Assembly: GCA_011053245.1 (NCBI GenBank) | Contig: DRGS01000055.1 | Location: 1 to 19,236 of the forward strand | Direction: 5' to 3' | DNA from: Phycisphaerales bacterium | GTDB lineage: Bacteria; Planctomycetota; Phycisphaerae; Sedimentisphaerales; Anaerohalosphaeraceae | DNA length: 19,236 bases | Part shown: positions 1 through 7,892 of the stretch, in pieces | Layout: each line of letters starts with the position of its first letter | Numbering within the stretch: position 1 is the first letter of the stretch | Program-made: the position numbers and the translations under genes | The notes under the pieces: model-generated | What the model was told of the DNA's origin: nothing | The model's database searches: none | Seen by the model: only the letters and a program-made list of their open reading frames with translations

Positions 1-1
1 C

Positions 2-241
2 GCAAGAGGTGTTATACTACAACGGGCCGCCGAAGCCGGCGCTTCGGTAAAAAGCTTTGCCGCGACGAGAATAAAGAAATCGCTGACCGGACACGGCAGG
101 GCGAGTAAAGGGCAAATGCAAAGGGCGATCCAATCGATACTTGGCTTGGCCAGCGTCCCGGAGCCCAACGATGTAGCCGACGCGATAGCGGTAGCACTTT
201 GTTGCGCGAATGAAAAATCTCTTTCAGGAGTAAAACTATAA
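2..241 (+). CDS. ruvC: RuvC Holliday-junction endonuclease, C-terminal part (5' end outside window)
   Basis: RuvC is the nuclease that cuts Holliday junctions held by the RuvAB complex. Only the last 79 codons are present; the frame is open from the window edge and ends in TAA at 239-241. The visible part begins ARGVILQRAAEAG and continues with a KKSLTGHGRASKGQMQR stretch, both typical of the RuvC C-terminal half. The segment PNDVADAIAVALC carries the two closely spaced acidic residues (D..D) that belong to the RuvC four-acid active site, so the visible half of the catalytic centre is intact. The stop codon directly abuts the ruvA ATG at 242, indicating a translationally coupled ruvC-ruvA-ruvB operon. 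The remaining acidic residues lie upstream of the window. Confidence 0.93.
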   Translation, partial: ARGVILQRAAEAGASVKSFAATRIKKSLTGHGRASKGQMQRAIQSILGLASVPEPNDVADAIAVALCCANEKSLSGVKL

Positions 242-874
242 ATGATCGCTCAGATCGAAGGCGAACTCGTTAAGATGTCAACGGCAAGCGGCATTGTCCG
301 TGTGGGTCCGGTCTGCTATGAGGTGATGATGCCCGGCTATGTGGTGAGCGCACTCGGTAATAAGATCGGTTCGCAGATTACGCTGGCAACGATGGAATAT
401 TACGAAGGTACGCCTGGCGGCGGCAACCTTATACCGCGAATGATCGGTTTTCAGAGCAATGCCGAAAAGGAATTTTTCGTAAAGTACACAAAGGTAAAGG
501 GCCTCGGCATAAAGAAGGGTCTAAAGTCACTTGCAATGCCAGTCGCTACGATCGCGGCGGCGGTCGAAGCAGGCGACGAGAAGATCCTCATGTCGCTACC
601 GTCTATTGGTAAGAGACTCGCCCAACTCATCATAGCAGAACTTAAGGGAAAGCTTTCCGATTTTGCGGCGGCGAATCTTTCGCAATCGGCAAAACAGGGA
701 GCGGCTTTCGATGCGTATCAGGTGGAGGCGATGGAGATTTTGATCGCCTGGGGCGAAAAGCGGACCGAAGCTATGGAGCTTATCGCGCTTGCATGTTCGA
801 GGCATCCGGATATTAAAACGGCTGAGCAGCTTGTGCCGCTGGTATACCGGATTAAACAAGGGATTGAAGTTTAG
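242..874 (+). CDS. ruvA: Holliday-junction branch-migration protein RuvA
   Basis: RuvA is the DNA-binding subunit that holds the four-way junction flat and recruits the RuvB motor. The 210 residues match the family length. Residues 1-70 form the OB-fold domain (start MIAQIEGEL). Two helix-hairpin-helix motifs follow: KVKGLGIKKGLKSL around 84-97 and LPSIGKRLAQLIIAELK around 119-135. A flexible linker is followed by the RuvB-binding helical domain III at about 158-208. A small PGGGN insertion near residues 58-62 lengthens the hairpin before MIGF compared with E. coli RuvA. The ATG follows the ruvC stop without a gap, and ruvB begins 12 bases after the ruvA stop. Confidence 0.95.
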   Translation: MIAQIEGELVKMSTASGIVRVGPVCYEVMMPGYVVSALGNKIGSQITLATMEYYEGTPGGGNLIPRMIGFQSNAEKEFFVKYTKVKGLGIKKGLKSLAMPVATIAAAVEAGDEKILMSLPSIGKRLAQLIIAELKGKLSDFAAANLSQSAKQGAAFDAYQVEAMEILIAWGEKRTEAMELIALACSRHPDIKTAEQLVPLVYRIKQGIEV

Positions 875-886
875 AAAGTTTATGGT

Positions 887-1939
887 ATGGCAATCGATAG
901 AGTATTGAGTGCGGATTCCGGCGGGCAGCAGGAAGAGACGTTTAACTTCGCTCTGCGTCCCCAAAGCCTTGACGAGTGCATCGGTCAGGAAAACGTACGC
1001 GAGAAACTATCCATCGCTATCACCGCCGCCAAGCAGCGAGGGGAACCGTTGGAGCATATCCTGTTCTACGGCCCGCCCGGATTGGGTAAGACTACGCTTG
1101 CGAATGTGATCGCCAATGAGATGTCGGCTTCGATCCGGTCATCGTCTGGTCCGGCACTTACGAAACAAGGTGACGTGATGGGCCTGTTGAGCAACGTAGG
1201 CGAAGGGGACGTGCTTTTCATTGACGAGATACACCGTTTGAGCGCACCGGTCGAAGAGTTCATGTATCCTGCGATGGAAGATTTCAAAGTGGACTTCACC
1301 GTCGACAGCGGCTTGCACGCAAAGACCATAAACTTTCCCCTCAAGCGATTTACACTCGTAGGAGCCACAACAAGGGCGGGACTCTTAAGCGCACCTTTAC
1401 GCGGCCGCTTCGGCATGACGTATCATCTTAAATTTTATTGTGCCGATGAGCTTACGAGAATCGTCGCCCGCTCGGCTGGATTGTTGGAACTGGACCACGT
1501 TGACGGCTCACTCGAAATGATCGCGGCACGATCGCGCGGAACACCTCGTATCGCCAACCGACTTTTGAAAAGGGTCCGCGACTATGCGCAGGTTAAAGGT
1601 ACGGGCAAGTTGACGCTCGATATAGTCGAACAATCACTGGAAATGGAACAGATCGACGAACTCGGCCTTGACGAACTGGACAGGTCGTTCCTTCGGGCAC
1701 TGATAAACATCTACGATGGCGGCCCGGCCGGTATCGAAGCGATAGCCGCAACGTTAGGCGAAGAACGTGATACGCTTGAAGATGTCGTCGAACCGTATCT
1801 TCTGCAAGTCGGATTCGTTCGCAGAACCAGACGCGGCAGAGAAGTAACAAAAGCTGCTTGCGATCATCTCGGATTGCCTTATAAAGCAAAGGTAGACGCC
1901 AACAGTTCGCCAGAGCTTTTTGAAGGCAGCGACTCTTAA
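887..1939 (+). CDS. ruvB: Holliday-junction branch-migration ATPase RuvB
   Basis: RuvB is the hexameric AAA+ motor that pumps DNA through the RuvA-bound junction. All expected elements are in order: RPQSLDECIGQ (about 24-34), Walker A GPPGLGKT (62-69), Walker B VLFIDEIHRL (109-118), sensor 1 and the RuvB signature in LVGATTRAG (157-165), and the arginine-finger stretch APLRGRFG (169-176). The C-terminal winged helix covers roughly 260-335 (LGEERDTLEDVVEPYLLQ, RTRRGREVT). The length of 350 is normal. An in-register ATG at 887 is used; the ATG at 882 is out of frame and stops quickly. The stop codon shares bases with the recO stop codon on the other strand, so the two operons converge with no spacer. 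Confidence 0.97.
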   Translation: MAIDRVLSADSGGQQEETFNFALRPQSLDECIGQENVREKLSIAITAAKQRGEPLEHILFYGPPGLGKTTLANVIANEMSASIRSSSGPALTKQGDVMGLLSNVGEGDVLFIDEIHRLSAPVEEFMYPAMEDFKVDFTVDSGLHAKTINFPLKRFTLVGATTRAGLLSAPLRGRFGMTYHLKFYCADELTRIVARSAGLLELDHVDGSLEMIAARSRGTPRIANRLLKRVRDYAQVKGTGKLTLDIVEQSLEMEQIDELGLDELDRSFLRALINIYDGGPAGIEAIAATLGEERDTLEDVVEPYLLQVGFVRRTRRGREVTKAACDHLGLPYKAKVDANSSPELFEGSDS

Positions 1940-2667
1940 AGAAAATATTTCGCCATCTTCGGCCTGCGGTGCATCATTGCGCTGAAGTCCTCCACGAGGA
2001 CACGTTCCATTTCGTTAAGAGTTTGCCGGCTGGCAGTTCCTATCTGCCTTATATCGCTGAAGCAGGCGGCGCAATCTTTGCCTATGCGCATTTTATCTTC
2101 AAAAGATGTTTCACAATCCGGACAGAGCAAACCGTTTGCGGCAGAGCTGAAATATACCCGCTGCCAGTTTTCGTTATATGCTGCCTTGCAGTTGGCGCAT
2201 CTGCCCAGTACCGGCCTTGTCCCGATCTCCTCTAACAGTGAAAGCTGGAAAAGTACAAGAAAACAAAGCCCCTGAGCGTCATCGACACTGCTCTGGACAT
2301 CTTCAAGGAATTGCACCATCGCGTCAAACAAAGCCGGATGCCGGTCGTGCTCATGCGTCAAATTATCGATAAGCTCTACGGCGAAGAAACCGCAGTTAAG
2401 CGCAAAAAGTCTGTTTCGTAATTGCCTGAAGATTGGACGCTGGCCAAACTCGGTTAGCGTTGCAAGTTTTCCCGAAGCGGGAGTGGAAAAGACGATCTGC
2501 CCGAATGAAAAAACTTCGATTGGCCCTTCAAAGGCAGATTTTGCCCGCTTTGACCCTTTTGCTATCGCGGATATCTTACCGCTATTTCTGCCGAAGAGGG
2601 TTACGATCTGCGAAGTATCGGAGTAATCGACCGTACGCAAACATATCGCCTGATCTTTTTCGAGCAT
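1936..2667 (-). CDS. recO: DNA repair protein RecO
   Basis: RecO helps RecR load RecA onto SSB-coated single-stranded DNA in RecF-pathway repair. The 243 residues show an N-terminal OB-fold (KDQAICLRTVDYSDTSQIVT, then KISAIAKGSKR near 31-41), a central helical region, and the zinc-binding motif CANC (157-160) paired with CPDC (182-185). The conserved EEIGTRPVLGRC stretch precedes the first cysteines. A further CAAC at 199-202 is an extra pair. The ATG at 2667 has no strong SD; the gene begins 18 bases after the stop of the CorC-type gene and is probably the last gene of the long - strand operon. Its stop overlaps that of ruvB by four bases. Confidence 0.93.
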   Translation of the reverse strand: MLEKDQAICLRTVDYSDTSQIVTLFGRNSGKISAIAKGSKRAKSAFEGPIEVFSFGQIVFSTPASGKLATLTEFGQRPIFRQLRNRLFALNCGFFAVELIDNLTHEHDRHPALFDAMVQFLEDVQSSVDDAQGLCFLVLFQLSLLEEIGTRPVLGRCANCKAAYNENWQRVYFSSAANGLLCPDCETSFEDKMRIGKDCAACFSDIRQIGTASRQTLNEMERVLVEDFSAMMHRRPKMAKYFL

Positions 2668-2685
2668 AGAGTCACCGTTGCGATC

Positions 2686-3936
2686 TTAACCGGGAGTTAT
2701 CTTGATCCTTATTCGTTTTATTTCCCTCGTCTCGGCAAGGACTATGGTAAATCCCATGCCTTCGTAATCGAACGTCTCGCCCGTCTTCGGAATATAGCCC
2801 AGATGCGAGAATACAAAACCGCCAACCGTATCGTAATCCTCCTCCTCTGGAAGGTTCAGCTCGAAATCGCGGTTAAGGTCATCGATGTAAATTCTTGCTT
2901 CAAGTTCTATGGTATTATCATCGATCTTCTTAACGGCTATGGGCGGAGTATCTTCATATTCGTCAACTATTTCGCCGACAAGCTCTTCGAGAATATCTTC
3001 GATAGTAACGATACCGGCGGTTCCGCCATACTCGTCCAGAACGATCGCGATGTGCAGCTTTTGATTCTGAAATTCATGAAGCAATACTCTCAGTGGCTTG
3101 GTCTCAGGAACAAAGTAAGCATCCCTTATCTTTTCGTGCAGCTTAAAATCCTTCGGATCCTTACCGATCTCAGCCAGAAGATCCTTTGCGTAGATCAATC
3201 CGGTGATATTGTCGATGTTCCCTTTATAGACTGGTATTCGGGAGTGACCGGCTTTGGTTATTGTCTCAAGAACCGCCAGAAGATCGTCATCGATATCGAC
3301 GGCAACCATATCCGTTCGGGGAGTCATGATCTCGTCGGCTGTGCTGTCGCTAAGTTCGAGTACGTTTTCGATCATCTCCATTTCTTCTTCGTCGACGACA
3401 CCTTCAAGTTTCCCCTGCTCGACGAAACTGAGTATCTCTTCCTGTTTTTCTTCCTGCGTCTGGTCGAAGGTTGCCTCCGTTATCCCGGCAAGACGACGTA
3501 CGAGACTGTCGTTAAGTTTTAATAGGACAAGCACAGGTTTTGCCGCTGCCGATAGTATCCTGAGCAAGCCGTATGTCTGGGCAAGCGAACTTTCGCCCGT
3601 ATATCTGGCCCAGAAATGCGGAATGGTAAGGCAAAGGAATTCGAATATCACAACCGCCACTACGAAAGAAAACAGGCGGCCCTTGGCGGCGAATAATACC
3701 GCAAGCACAATCACTACGCCGGTATCGGCGATGAGTTTGAATAAAAGACACGTTAGCAAAAGCGATTCGTTATTTTCCACAAGACCATCAAAGAGTTCAT
3801 CTTTCCCTCTCTTCTTAAAAGCCTCCTGAAGCTTTACGCGTGAAAATGAGCGAAGCGCCAGACCATTCAAAGAAAAAAACAGCGATGCCGCCGCAAGAAT
3901 GCAAATCAATAATATCGACCAGTCCGCTTCATTCAC
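2686..3936 (-). CDS. CorC/HlyC-family membrane CBS protein (CNNM-like, YbeX-related)
   Basis: This has the full architecture of the hemolysin-C/CorC/CNNM family, implicated in divalent cation (Mg/Co) handling and, for E. coli YbeX, ribosome-related phenotypes. The order is a DUF21-like transmembrane domain (residues about 1-150, with hydrophobic segments near 7-28, 60-85 and 88-108), a linker, CBS domain 1 beginning EIMTPRTDMVAVD (about 203-257), CBS domain 2 ending LDEYGGTAGIVTIEDILEEL (about 273-323), and a C-terminal CorC_HlyC domain containing YDTVGGFVFSHLG. Length 416 is typical. The start is GTG at 3936, preceded by AGGG about 10 bases away; the nearby ATG at 3932 is in another frame. 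It lies 24 bases after ybeY, matching the ybeY-ybeX order of E. coli. The exact ion or role cannot be read from sequence. Confidence 0.9.
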   Translation of the reverse strand: MNEADWSILLICILAAASLFFSLNGLALRSFSRVKLQEAFKKRGKDELFDGLVENNESLLLTCLLFKLIADTGVVIVLAVLFAAKGRLFSFVVAVVIFEFLCLTIPHFWARYTGESSLAQTYGLLRILSAAAKPVLVLLKLNDSLVRRLAGITEATFDQTQEEKQEEILSFVEQGKLEGVVDEEEMEMIENVLELSDSTADEIMTPRTDMVAVDIDDDLLAVLETITKAGHSRIPVYKGNIDNITGLIYAKDLLAEIGKDPKDFKLHEKIRDAYFVPETKPLRVLLHEFQNQKLHIAIVLDEYGGTAGIVTIEDILEELVGEIVDEYEDTPPIAVKKIDDNTIELEARIYIDDLNRDFELNLPEEEDYDTVGGFVFSHLGYIPKTGETFDYEGMGFTIVLAETREIKRIRIKITPG

Positions 3937-3960
3937 TTGTTATTATCCCTTTCAAAAAAA

Positions 3961-4416
3961 TTACTTTTCATACACGATGCCGTATCCGGCTTCTTGCAGT
4001 ATCTTGTCTTCCATAGCGTGCATCTTCCTTGCATCTTCTTCGTCGATGTCGTCGAAACCCAAATTATGAAGCAAACCATGCGTTATATAAAGGGCAAGTT
4101 CGGCTTGCTGTAAGTGGCCCCTGCTTTGGGCCTGCCGAAGCGCCTGGTCGGCATTGACTACGAGTTCGAAAACTTTCAAAGTCTCATTTTCATCCGAAAG
4201 ATCAAAACTTATCACATCCGTCTGCTCGTTAGAGTCGAGAAACTCCTTGTTCACCCTCAACATCTCTTCGTCGCCGACTATCGCAATGCTTACCGTCACA
4301 GGGCATACGCCAAAACGCCCGCATATCTGACCGGCGAGTTCTTCAAGTTTGCCGGTATCGACCTCAAGGGCTTCAATATCACAGGTAATCTCAACATTCA
4401 CTTCTTTGTCGCTCAT
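3961..4416 (-). CDS. ybeY: Endoribonuclease YbeY (rRNA maturation factor), variant metal site
   Basis: YbeY is a small metal-dependent RNase acting in 16S rRNA 3' end maturation and 70S quality control. The chosen start, ATG at 4416 (MSDKEVNVEI...), gives 151 residues, the usual family size, and lies 7 bases after the pgpH stop. Extending upstream to 4599 would run inside pgpH and add an arginine-rich, non-homologous leader. The family core is clear: EQTDVISFDL (64-73) and the metal motif HGLLHNLGFDD (113-123). Two departures are visible. The third ligand of the HxxxHxxxxxH motif is Asp123 instead of His. The conserved Arg of the LNxxYR segment is Leu60 (VNKEFLDSNEQTDV). Asp can still bind a metal, as in HExxHxxGxxD metalloproteases, so activity is possible but unproven. 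Confidence 0.9.
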   Translation of the reverse strand: MSDKEVNVEITCDIEALEVDTGKLEELAGQICGRFGVCPVTVSIAIVGDEEMLRVNKEFLDSNEQTDVISFDLSDENETLKVFELVVNADQALRQAQSRGHLQQAELALYITHGLLHNLGFDDIDEEDARKMHAMEDKILQEAGYGIVYEK

Positions 4417-4423
4417 TCGGCAC

Positions 4424-6016
4424 TCAATCCTCACCGACAGGCTTTGGCGATTGCGACGATTCACCGGGTGTATTATCCGATGTGTCGCCGCTTTCATCGG
4501 GCTTATCCTCTGATTCCGAGATCGGTTCATCCGGGGCTGTCGGGTAAGCGATACGTCCGTGATGATGTGCGGCAAGCGATTTGGAAAGAGCTTTCTCAAT
4601 GAAACTCAGCTCTCTAAGCGTCAGATCGCACTCATCGAATTGCCCATCCTGTAAACGTTTCATCGCCATATTATGAACCACTGCTTCGACCTTCGTTGGC
4701 GACATATCTGAAAGTGACCGCGATGCGCTCTCGCTGGCATCTGCAAGCATGACTATCGCAGCTTCTTTTGATCGCGGTTTCGGGCCGGGGTATCTAAACT
4801 CCGATTCCGATACCGGGGTCTGCTTGTCATCCTGCTTTTTCTTTGCTGCATGGAAAAAATATTCGATCAACGTGGTCCCATGGTGCGTTTCAATGAACTG
4901 TCTGAGTATCGCGGGCAGTCCGTATTCTTTTGCTATCTCAATGCCGTCTTTGACATGGCCGACAATTACCAACTGGCTCATTGCCGGCGACAACTGTTCA
5001 TGGCGACTGGCCGAACCCATCTGGTTCTCAACAAAATAAGGAGACTTGTTGATCTTGCCGATGTCATGATAGTATGCTCCGACGCGACAGAGCAGACCAT
5101 TTGCGCCTATCGTTTCCGCAGCGGATTCGGCAATGGTTCCTATCAAAAGGCTGTGGCTAAATGTTCCGGGGGCCTCCATCGCAAGTTTTTTGAGAAGCGG
5201 CTGGTTTGCGTCACTGTAGTCCATGAGCGTCATGCTGGTCGCTATCCCGAAAGCCTTTTCGATGATCGGTAAGAACCCCTGAATGACAAGTCCGACAGCT
5301 ACGGTAACGGCGGCGGCGGCACCTGAATCAAGAAATATTCTTATGGTATCTTTCTGCTGGATAATTCCAATTGCCGTTGCTGTAACAAATACCGCGACCG
5401 AAGCCAGCGTCGATACTTCGATCAACTTCATGCGTGTCCGTATTTCTCTCAGTGAAAAACAGCAGGTAACGACACCGGCCATCATCGTCAGGAAAAGTTC
5501 CACTGTCGCGATCTCACTTACCGCAAAGCAGGCAAGTATGCAGTAGAACAATGTCATTCCGAGAGCAAATCGCTGATTGTATGCTATCGTCAGTATTATC
5601 GCGCTCGTAACGGCGGAACCGGTCGCGAGGTATATCCACTCTTCGAAAAGCGAACCGACCCTTGTAAGAACCAACAGGACGAGGAACAATCCCGCCAGTG
5701 CGATCATTCTTGTCGGTTTGGACATAACCCTTTTCTGATAGTGATGTACATAAAACGCCGCTCCGACGCAGACGAGTATGGTGATCGCAGTGATCGCCGA
5801 GACCGCTGCCAGCGGCCGCCATCTGAAGGGGAACAGGCCGCCTGCGGTATCTATGCTAAGCAATGTGATAACCGATGCTGTAAACAATACTAACACTGTG
5901 ATAGCAACCGGCAGAGTGCTGTTGAGGAACTGCCTTAAATATACAAAGCGATCCGCAGTTATGTTATCACGCACATGCTGGCGTCTTGCACTGACTTTCT
6001 TTTTCTTTATGGCCAT
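4424..6016 (-). CDS. pgpH: 7TM-HD family c-di-AMP phosphodiesterase (PgpH-like) lacking the extracellular domain
   Basis: PgpH-type proteins hydrolyse the second messenger c-di-AMP through a cytoplasmic HD domain. Here a basic N-terminus is followed by about seven membrane segments (near 35-55, 67-90, 103-119, 127-146, 150-187, 200-218, 226-250). The HD domain, about 283-485, contains all expected metal ligands: GTFSHSLL (H288), AYYHDIGK (H317-D318), VGHVKDG (H354), ETHHGTT (H378-H379) and MLADASES (D426). The signature FVENQ is also present. Family members are often about 700 residues because a large extracellular HDED domain sits between the first two helices; here only about a dozen residues lie there, giving 530. 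The tail from 493 is acidic and Pro/Ser-rich, probably disordered. It lies between phoH (15 bases upstream) and ybeY (7 bases downstream). Confidence 0.88.
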   Translation of the reverse strand: MAIKKKKVSARRQHVRDNITADRFVYLRQFLNSTLPVAITVLVLFTASVITLLSIDTAGGLFPFRWRPLAAVSAITAITILVCVGAAFYVHHYQKRVMSKPTRMIALAGLFLVLLVLTRVGSLFEEWIYLATGSAVTSAIILTIAYNQRFALGMTLFYCILACFAVSEIATVELFLTMMAGVVTCCFSLREIRTRMKLIEVSTLASVAVFVTATAIGIIQQKDTIRIFLDSGAAAAVTVAVGLVIQGFLPIIEKAFGIATSMTLMDYSDANQPLLKKLAMEAPGTFSHSLLIGTIAESAAETIGANGLLCRVGAYYHDIGKINKSPYFVENQMGSASRHEQLSPAMSQLVIVGHVKDGIEIAKEYGLPAILRQFIETHHGTTLIEYFFHAAKKKQDDKQTPVSESEFRYPGPKPRSKEAAIVMLADASESASRSLSDMSPTKVEAVVHNMAMKRLQDGQFDECDLTLRELSFIEKALSKSLAAHHHGRIAYPTAPDEPISESEDKPDESGDTSDNTPGESSQSPKPVGED

Positions 6017-6031
6017 TGAAACCCGTCGCTG

Positions 6032-6973
6032 TTATTTTTTCTTTTTCCTTTTGTCATACGCCTGAACAATATTCTGCACAAGGGTATGCCTTACAATATC
6101 ATGTTCGCCAAGTTTTGTACACCCAATTCCTTTGACTCCTTTGAGAGTCTCTATCGCATCGACCATACCGCATTTCTGCCCCTTTTCCAGATCCATCTGC
6201 GTTATGTCGCCGGTAATGATCATCTTTGACCCGCGTCCGAGGCGTGTCAGGAACATGAGCATCTGCGAAGGCAGTGTATTCTGGGACTCGTCACAGATGA
6301 CAATCGCTTCGTTAAGCGTTCTGCCTCGCATAAATGCAAGCGGGATCACCTCTATTATATCCATTTCGATAAATTTTTTCATCTGAGAAAAATCCATCAT
6401 ATCCTCAAGGCTGTCGAATAGCGGCCTTAGATAAGGATTGACCTTTGCCTGCAAATCTCCGGGAAGAAACCCCAGTTTTTCTCCGGCTTCGACGGCTGGT
6501 CTTGCCAGTACGATCTTTCTTACCTGTCTTTTCTTGAGCATTGAAACGGCGACCGCCACGGCAAGGTATGTTTTACCGGTACCGGCAGGGCCGGTGCAGA
6601 AGGTAAGATCCCGGGACAGCATCATTTTGATATACTTGCGTTGGCCCTCGGTAAAAGGTTCGATCACGCCCTTGTTTGAGTACACTACAAGTTTCTCGTC
6701 TTTTTTAGGATGCAAATTGGCCCTGATCTGCGTGAGCAGTTCGGTAATGTCCGAATCGTCGAGAGATTTTCGTTCCGTCAGGCGTTCCTGCATCCGGGAG
6801 ACGACCTTAGCTACGGCTTCGGCGGGCTCCTTGGTCCCGGTTATCGTTACGATGCCGCTACGCGCACTTATCTTGACATCGAACTCTTTACGCAAGATCC
6901 GCAGATGCTTGTCAGCCGGACCGAAAAGCTCCATTCGCTGTATTTCAGAGTCTAATTCAATTTTGATTTCCAA
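6032..6973 (-). CDS. phoH: PhoH-family ATPase (YbeZ-like)
   Basis: PhoH/YbeZ proteins are P-loop ATPases related to helicase cores that act with YbeY in RNA metabolism. The 313 residues begin with a KH-like RNA-binding region (about 10-65, LFGPADKHLRILRKEFDV), followed by the ATPase: EPFTEGQRKY (105-114), Walker A GPAGTGKT (128-135), LARPAVEAGEKLGFLPGD (156-173), Walker B VICDESQNT (225-233) and the FLTRLGRGSKMIITGD block (241-256). The more usual DEAQNT reads DESQNT here. The start is TTG at 6973, supported by GGAG seven bases upstream; no in-frame ATG fits the family N-terminus better. The tail is very lysine-rich (KRKKKK). It lies 12 bases downstream of cdsA and 15 bases upstream of pgpH. 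Confidence 0.95.
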   Translation of the reverse strand: MEIKIELDSEIQRMELFGPADKHLRILRKEFDVKISARSGIVTITGTKEPAEAVAKVVSRMQERLTERKSLDDSDITELLTQIRANLHPKKDEKLVVYSNKGVIEPFTEGQRKYIKMMLSRDLTFCTGPAGTGKTYLAVAVAVSMLKKRQVRKIVLARPAVEAGEKLGFLPGDLQAKVNPYLRPLFDSLEDMMDFSQMKKFIEMDIIEVIPLAFMRGRTLNEAIVICDESQNTLPSQMLMFLTRLGRGSKMIITGDITQMDLEKGQKCGMVDAIETLKGVKGIGCTKLGEHDIVRHTLVQNIVQAYDKRKKKK

Positions 6974-6985
6974 ACGGTTTCTCCG

Positions 6986-7852
6986 TTATTTATTCAAAAG
7001 CGTAAAGAAAAAGTATGCCAGCGGAGCCGTCGCCAGCGGTGAGTCAAGAATATCAAGCACCCCGCCGAAACCGGGTACCTTGTCAGACGAATCTTTCTGC
7101 TCGGCATCCCTTTTCAACATCGACTCGGCCAGATCGCCAAACTGTCCGGCAAAGGCGAATACCCCACCGAAAACAATTGCCAACCACCACGGCATTATAT
7201 CGCAATTGAGCGAAAATATCACAGATATAACGGCTGCAAATATTACCGCTCCGCACATACCTTCCCATGTTTTGCCGGGACTAATACTGGGTGAGAATTT
7301 GTGTTTTCCAAATAATTTACCCGTGGTATAGGCACCGATGTCCGAACACTTTATAACGGCAACGAACATGAAAAGTGGCCATATTCCGAATTCTATTCGC
7401 ACGCCTAACACGAAACTGCTCAGGAATCCAAGATAGAATATCGCGAATAAGTTGCCCGCACAATTTCGTATTACCCCTGCGTTCTTAAAACATTTTGCCT
7501 GATAAACGAAAAGGAGCAGCACTGTAAATGCACTCACAAAAAGCAAGTAGTACAGGTGGAACCCGATCGGATCCGAAAAGAACTGCCGCCAATACCAACT
7601 CGTCGCAAGCAGCATCGAAGAAACCAAAGCTAATGGTTTGAAAACAGTCGCTCCGGTTCTGCCGATAAGTCCGGCTAATTCGATTATGGCAGGGATCGTC
7701 AGCACCGCGACCAATACGCAAAGGATGCTCCCCTGTAAATCCTTGTCAGGAGTCGATGCCAGCAGCGAACCGTCGAGCCAGGCGTCAAAGACGATCAAGC
7801 CGATAAAGGTAAGAGCCATCAGAGTTCCGAAGATAAGTCTATATTTCAGCAT
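6986..7852 (-). CDS. cdsA: Phosphatidate cytidylyltransferase CdsA
   Basis: CdsA makes CDP-diacylglycerol from phosphatidic acid and CTP, the branch point of phospholipid synthesis. The protein is 288 residues with around eight hydrophobic segments (for example 8-25, 41-62, 75-90, 98-117, 137-166, 199-215, 222-236, 272-285). The C-terminal catalytic signature is recognisable: CSDIGAYTTGKLFGKHKFSP (169-188), SPGKTWEG (191-198), QFGDLAESMLKRDAEQKD (237-254), PGFGGVLDILDS (260-271). Relative to the common motif, the His before GG is Phe262 and the Arg of DRxD is Ile268. The aspartates and lysines of the family are kept. It follows uppS by 40 bases, the classic uppS-cdsA pair, but the usual neighbouring dxr and rseP are not here. 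ATG start with only a weak SD. Confidence 0.92.
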   Translation of the reverse strand: MLKYRLIFGTLMALTFIGLIVFDAWLDGSLLASTPDKDLQGSILCVLVAVLTIPAIIELAGLIGRTGATVFKPLALVSSMLLATSWYWRQFFSDPIGFHLYYLLFVSAFTVLLLFVYQAKCFKNAGVIRNCAGNLFAIFYLGFLSSFVLGVRIEFGIWPLFMFVAVIKCSDIGAYTTGKLFGKHKFSPSISPGKTWEGMCGAVIFAAVISVIFSLNCDIMPWWLAIVFGGVFAFAGQFGDLAESMLKRDAEQKDSSDKVPGFGGVLDILDSPLATAPLAYFFFTLLNK

Positions 7853-7892
7853 AGAGAACCAAAATTAACAGTACAAGTTTTTTCTCTGAATC

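Noticed and set aside
2803..3829. Two + strand open frames of 239 and 191 codons
   Set aside because: Antisense to the CorC-type gene, which has complete CBS domains; the 191-codon product is Ser-rich low complexity.
4417..4599. N-terminal extension of ybeY by 61 codons
   Set aside because: It overlaps the pgpH coding end, is rich in Arg and Asn without family similarity, and the internal ATG at 4416 gives the normal YbeY length.
6438..7331. + strand open frame of 297 codons
   Set aside because: Shadow of phoH and cdsA; Ser/Arg-rich low-complexity product with no SD.
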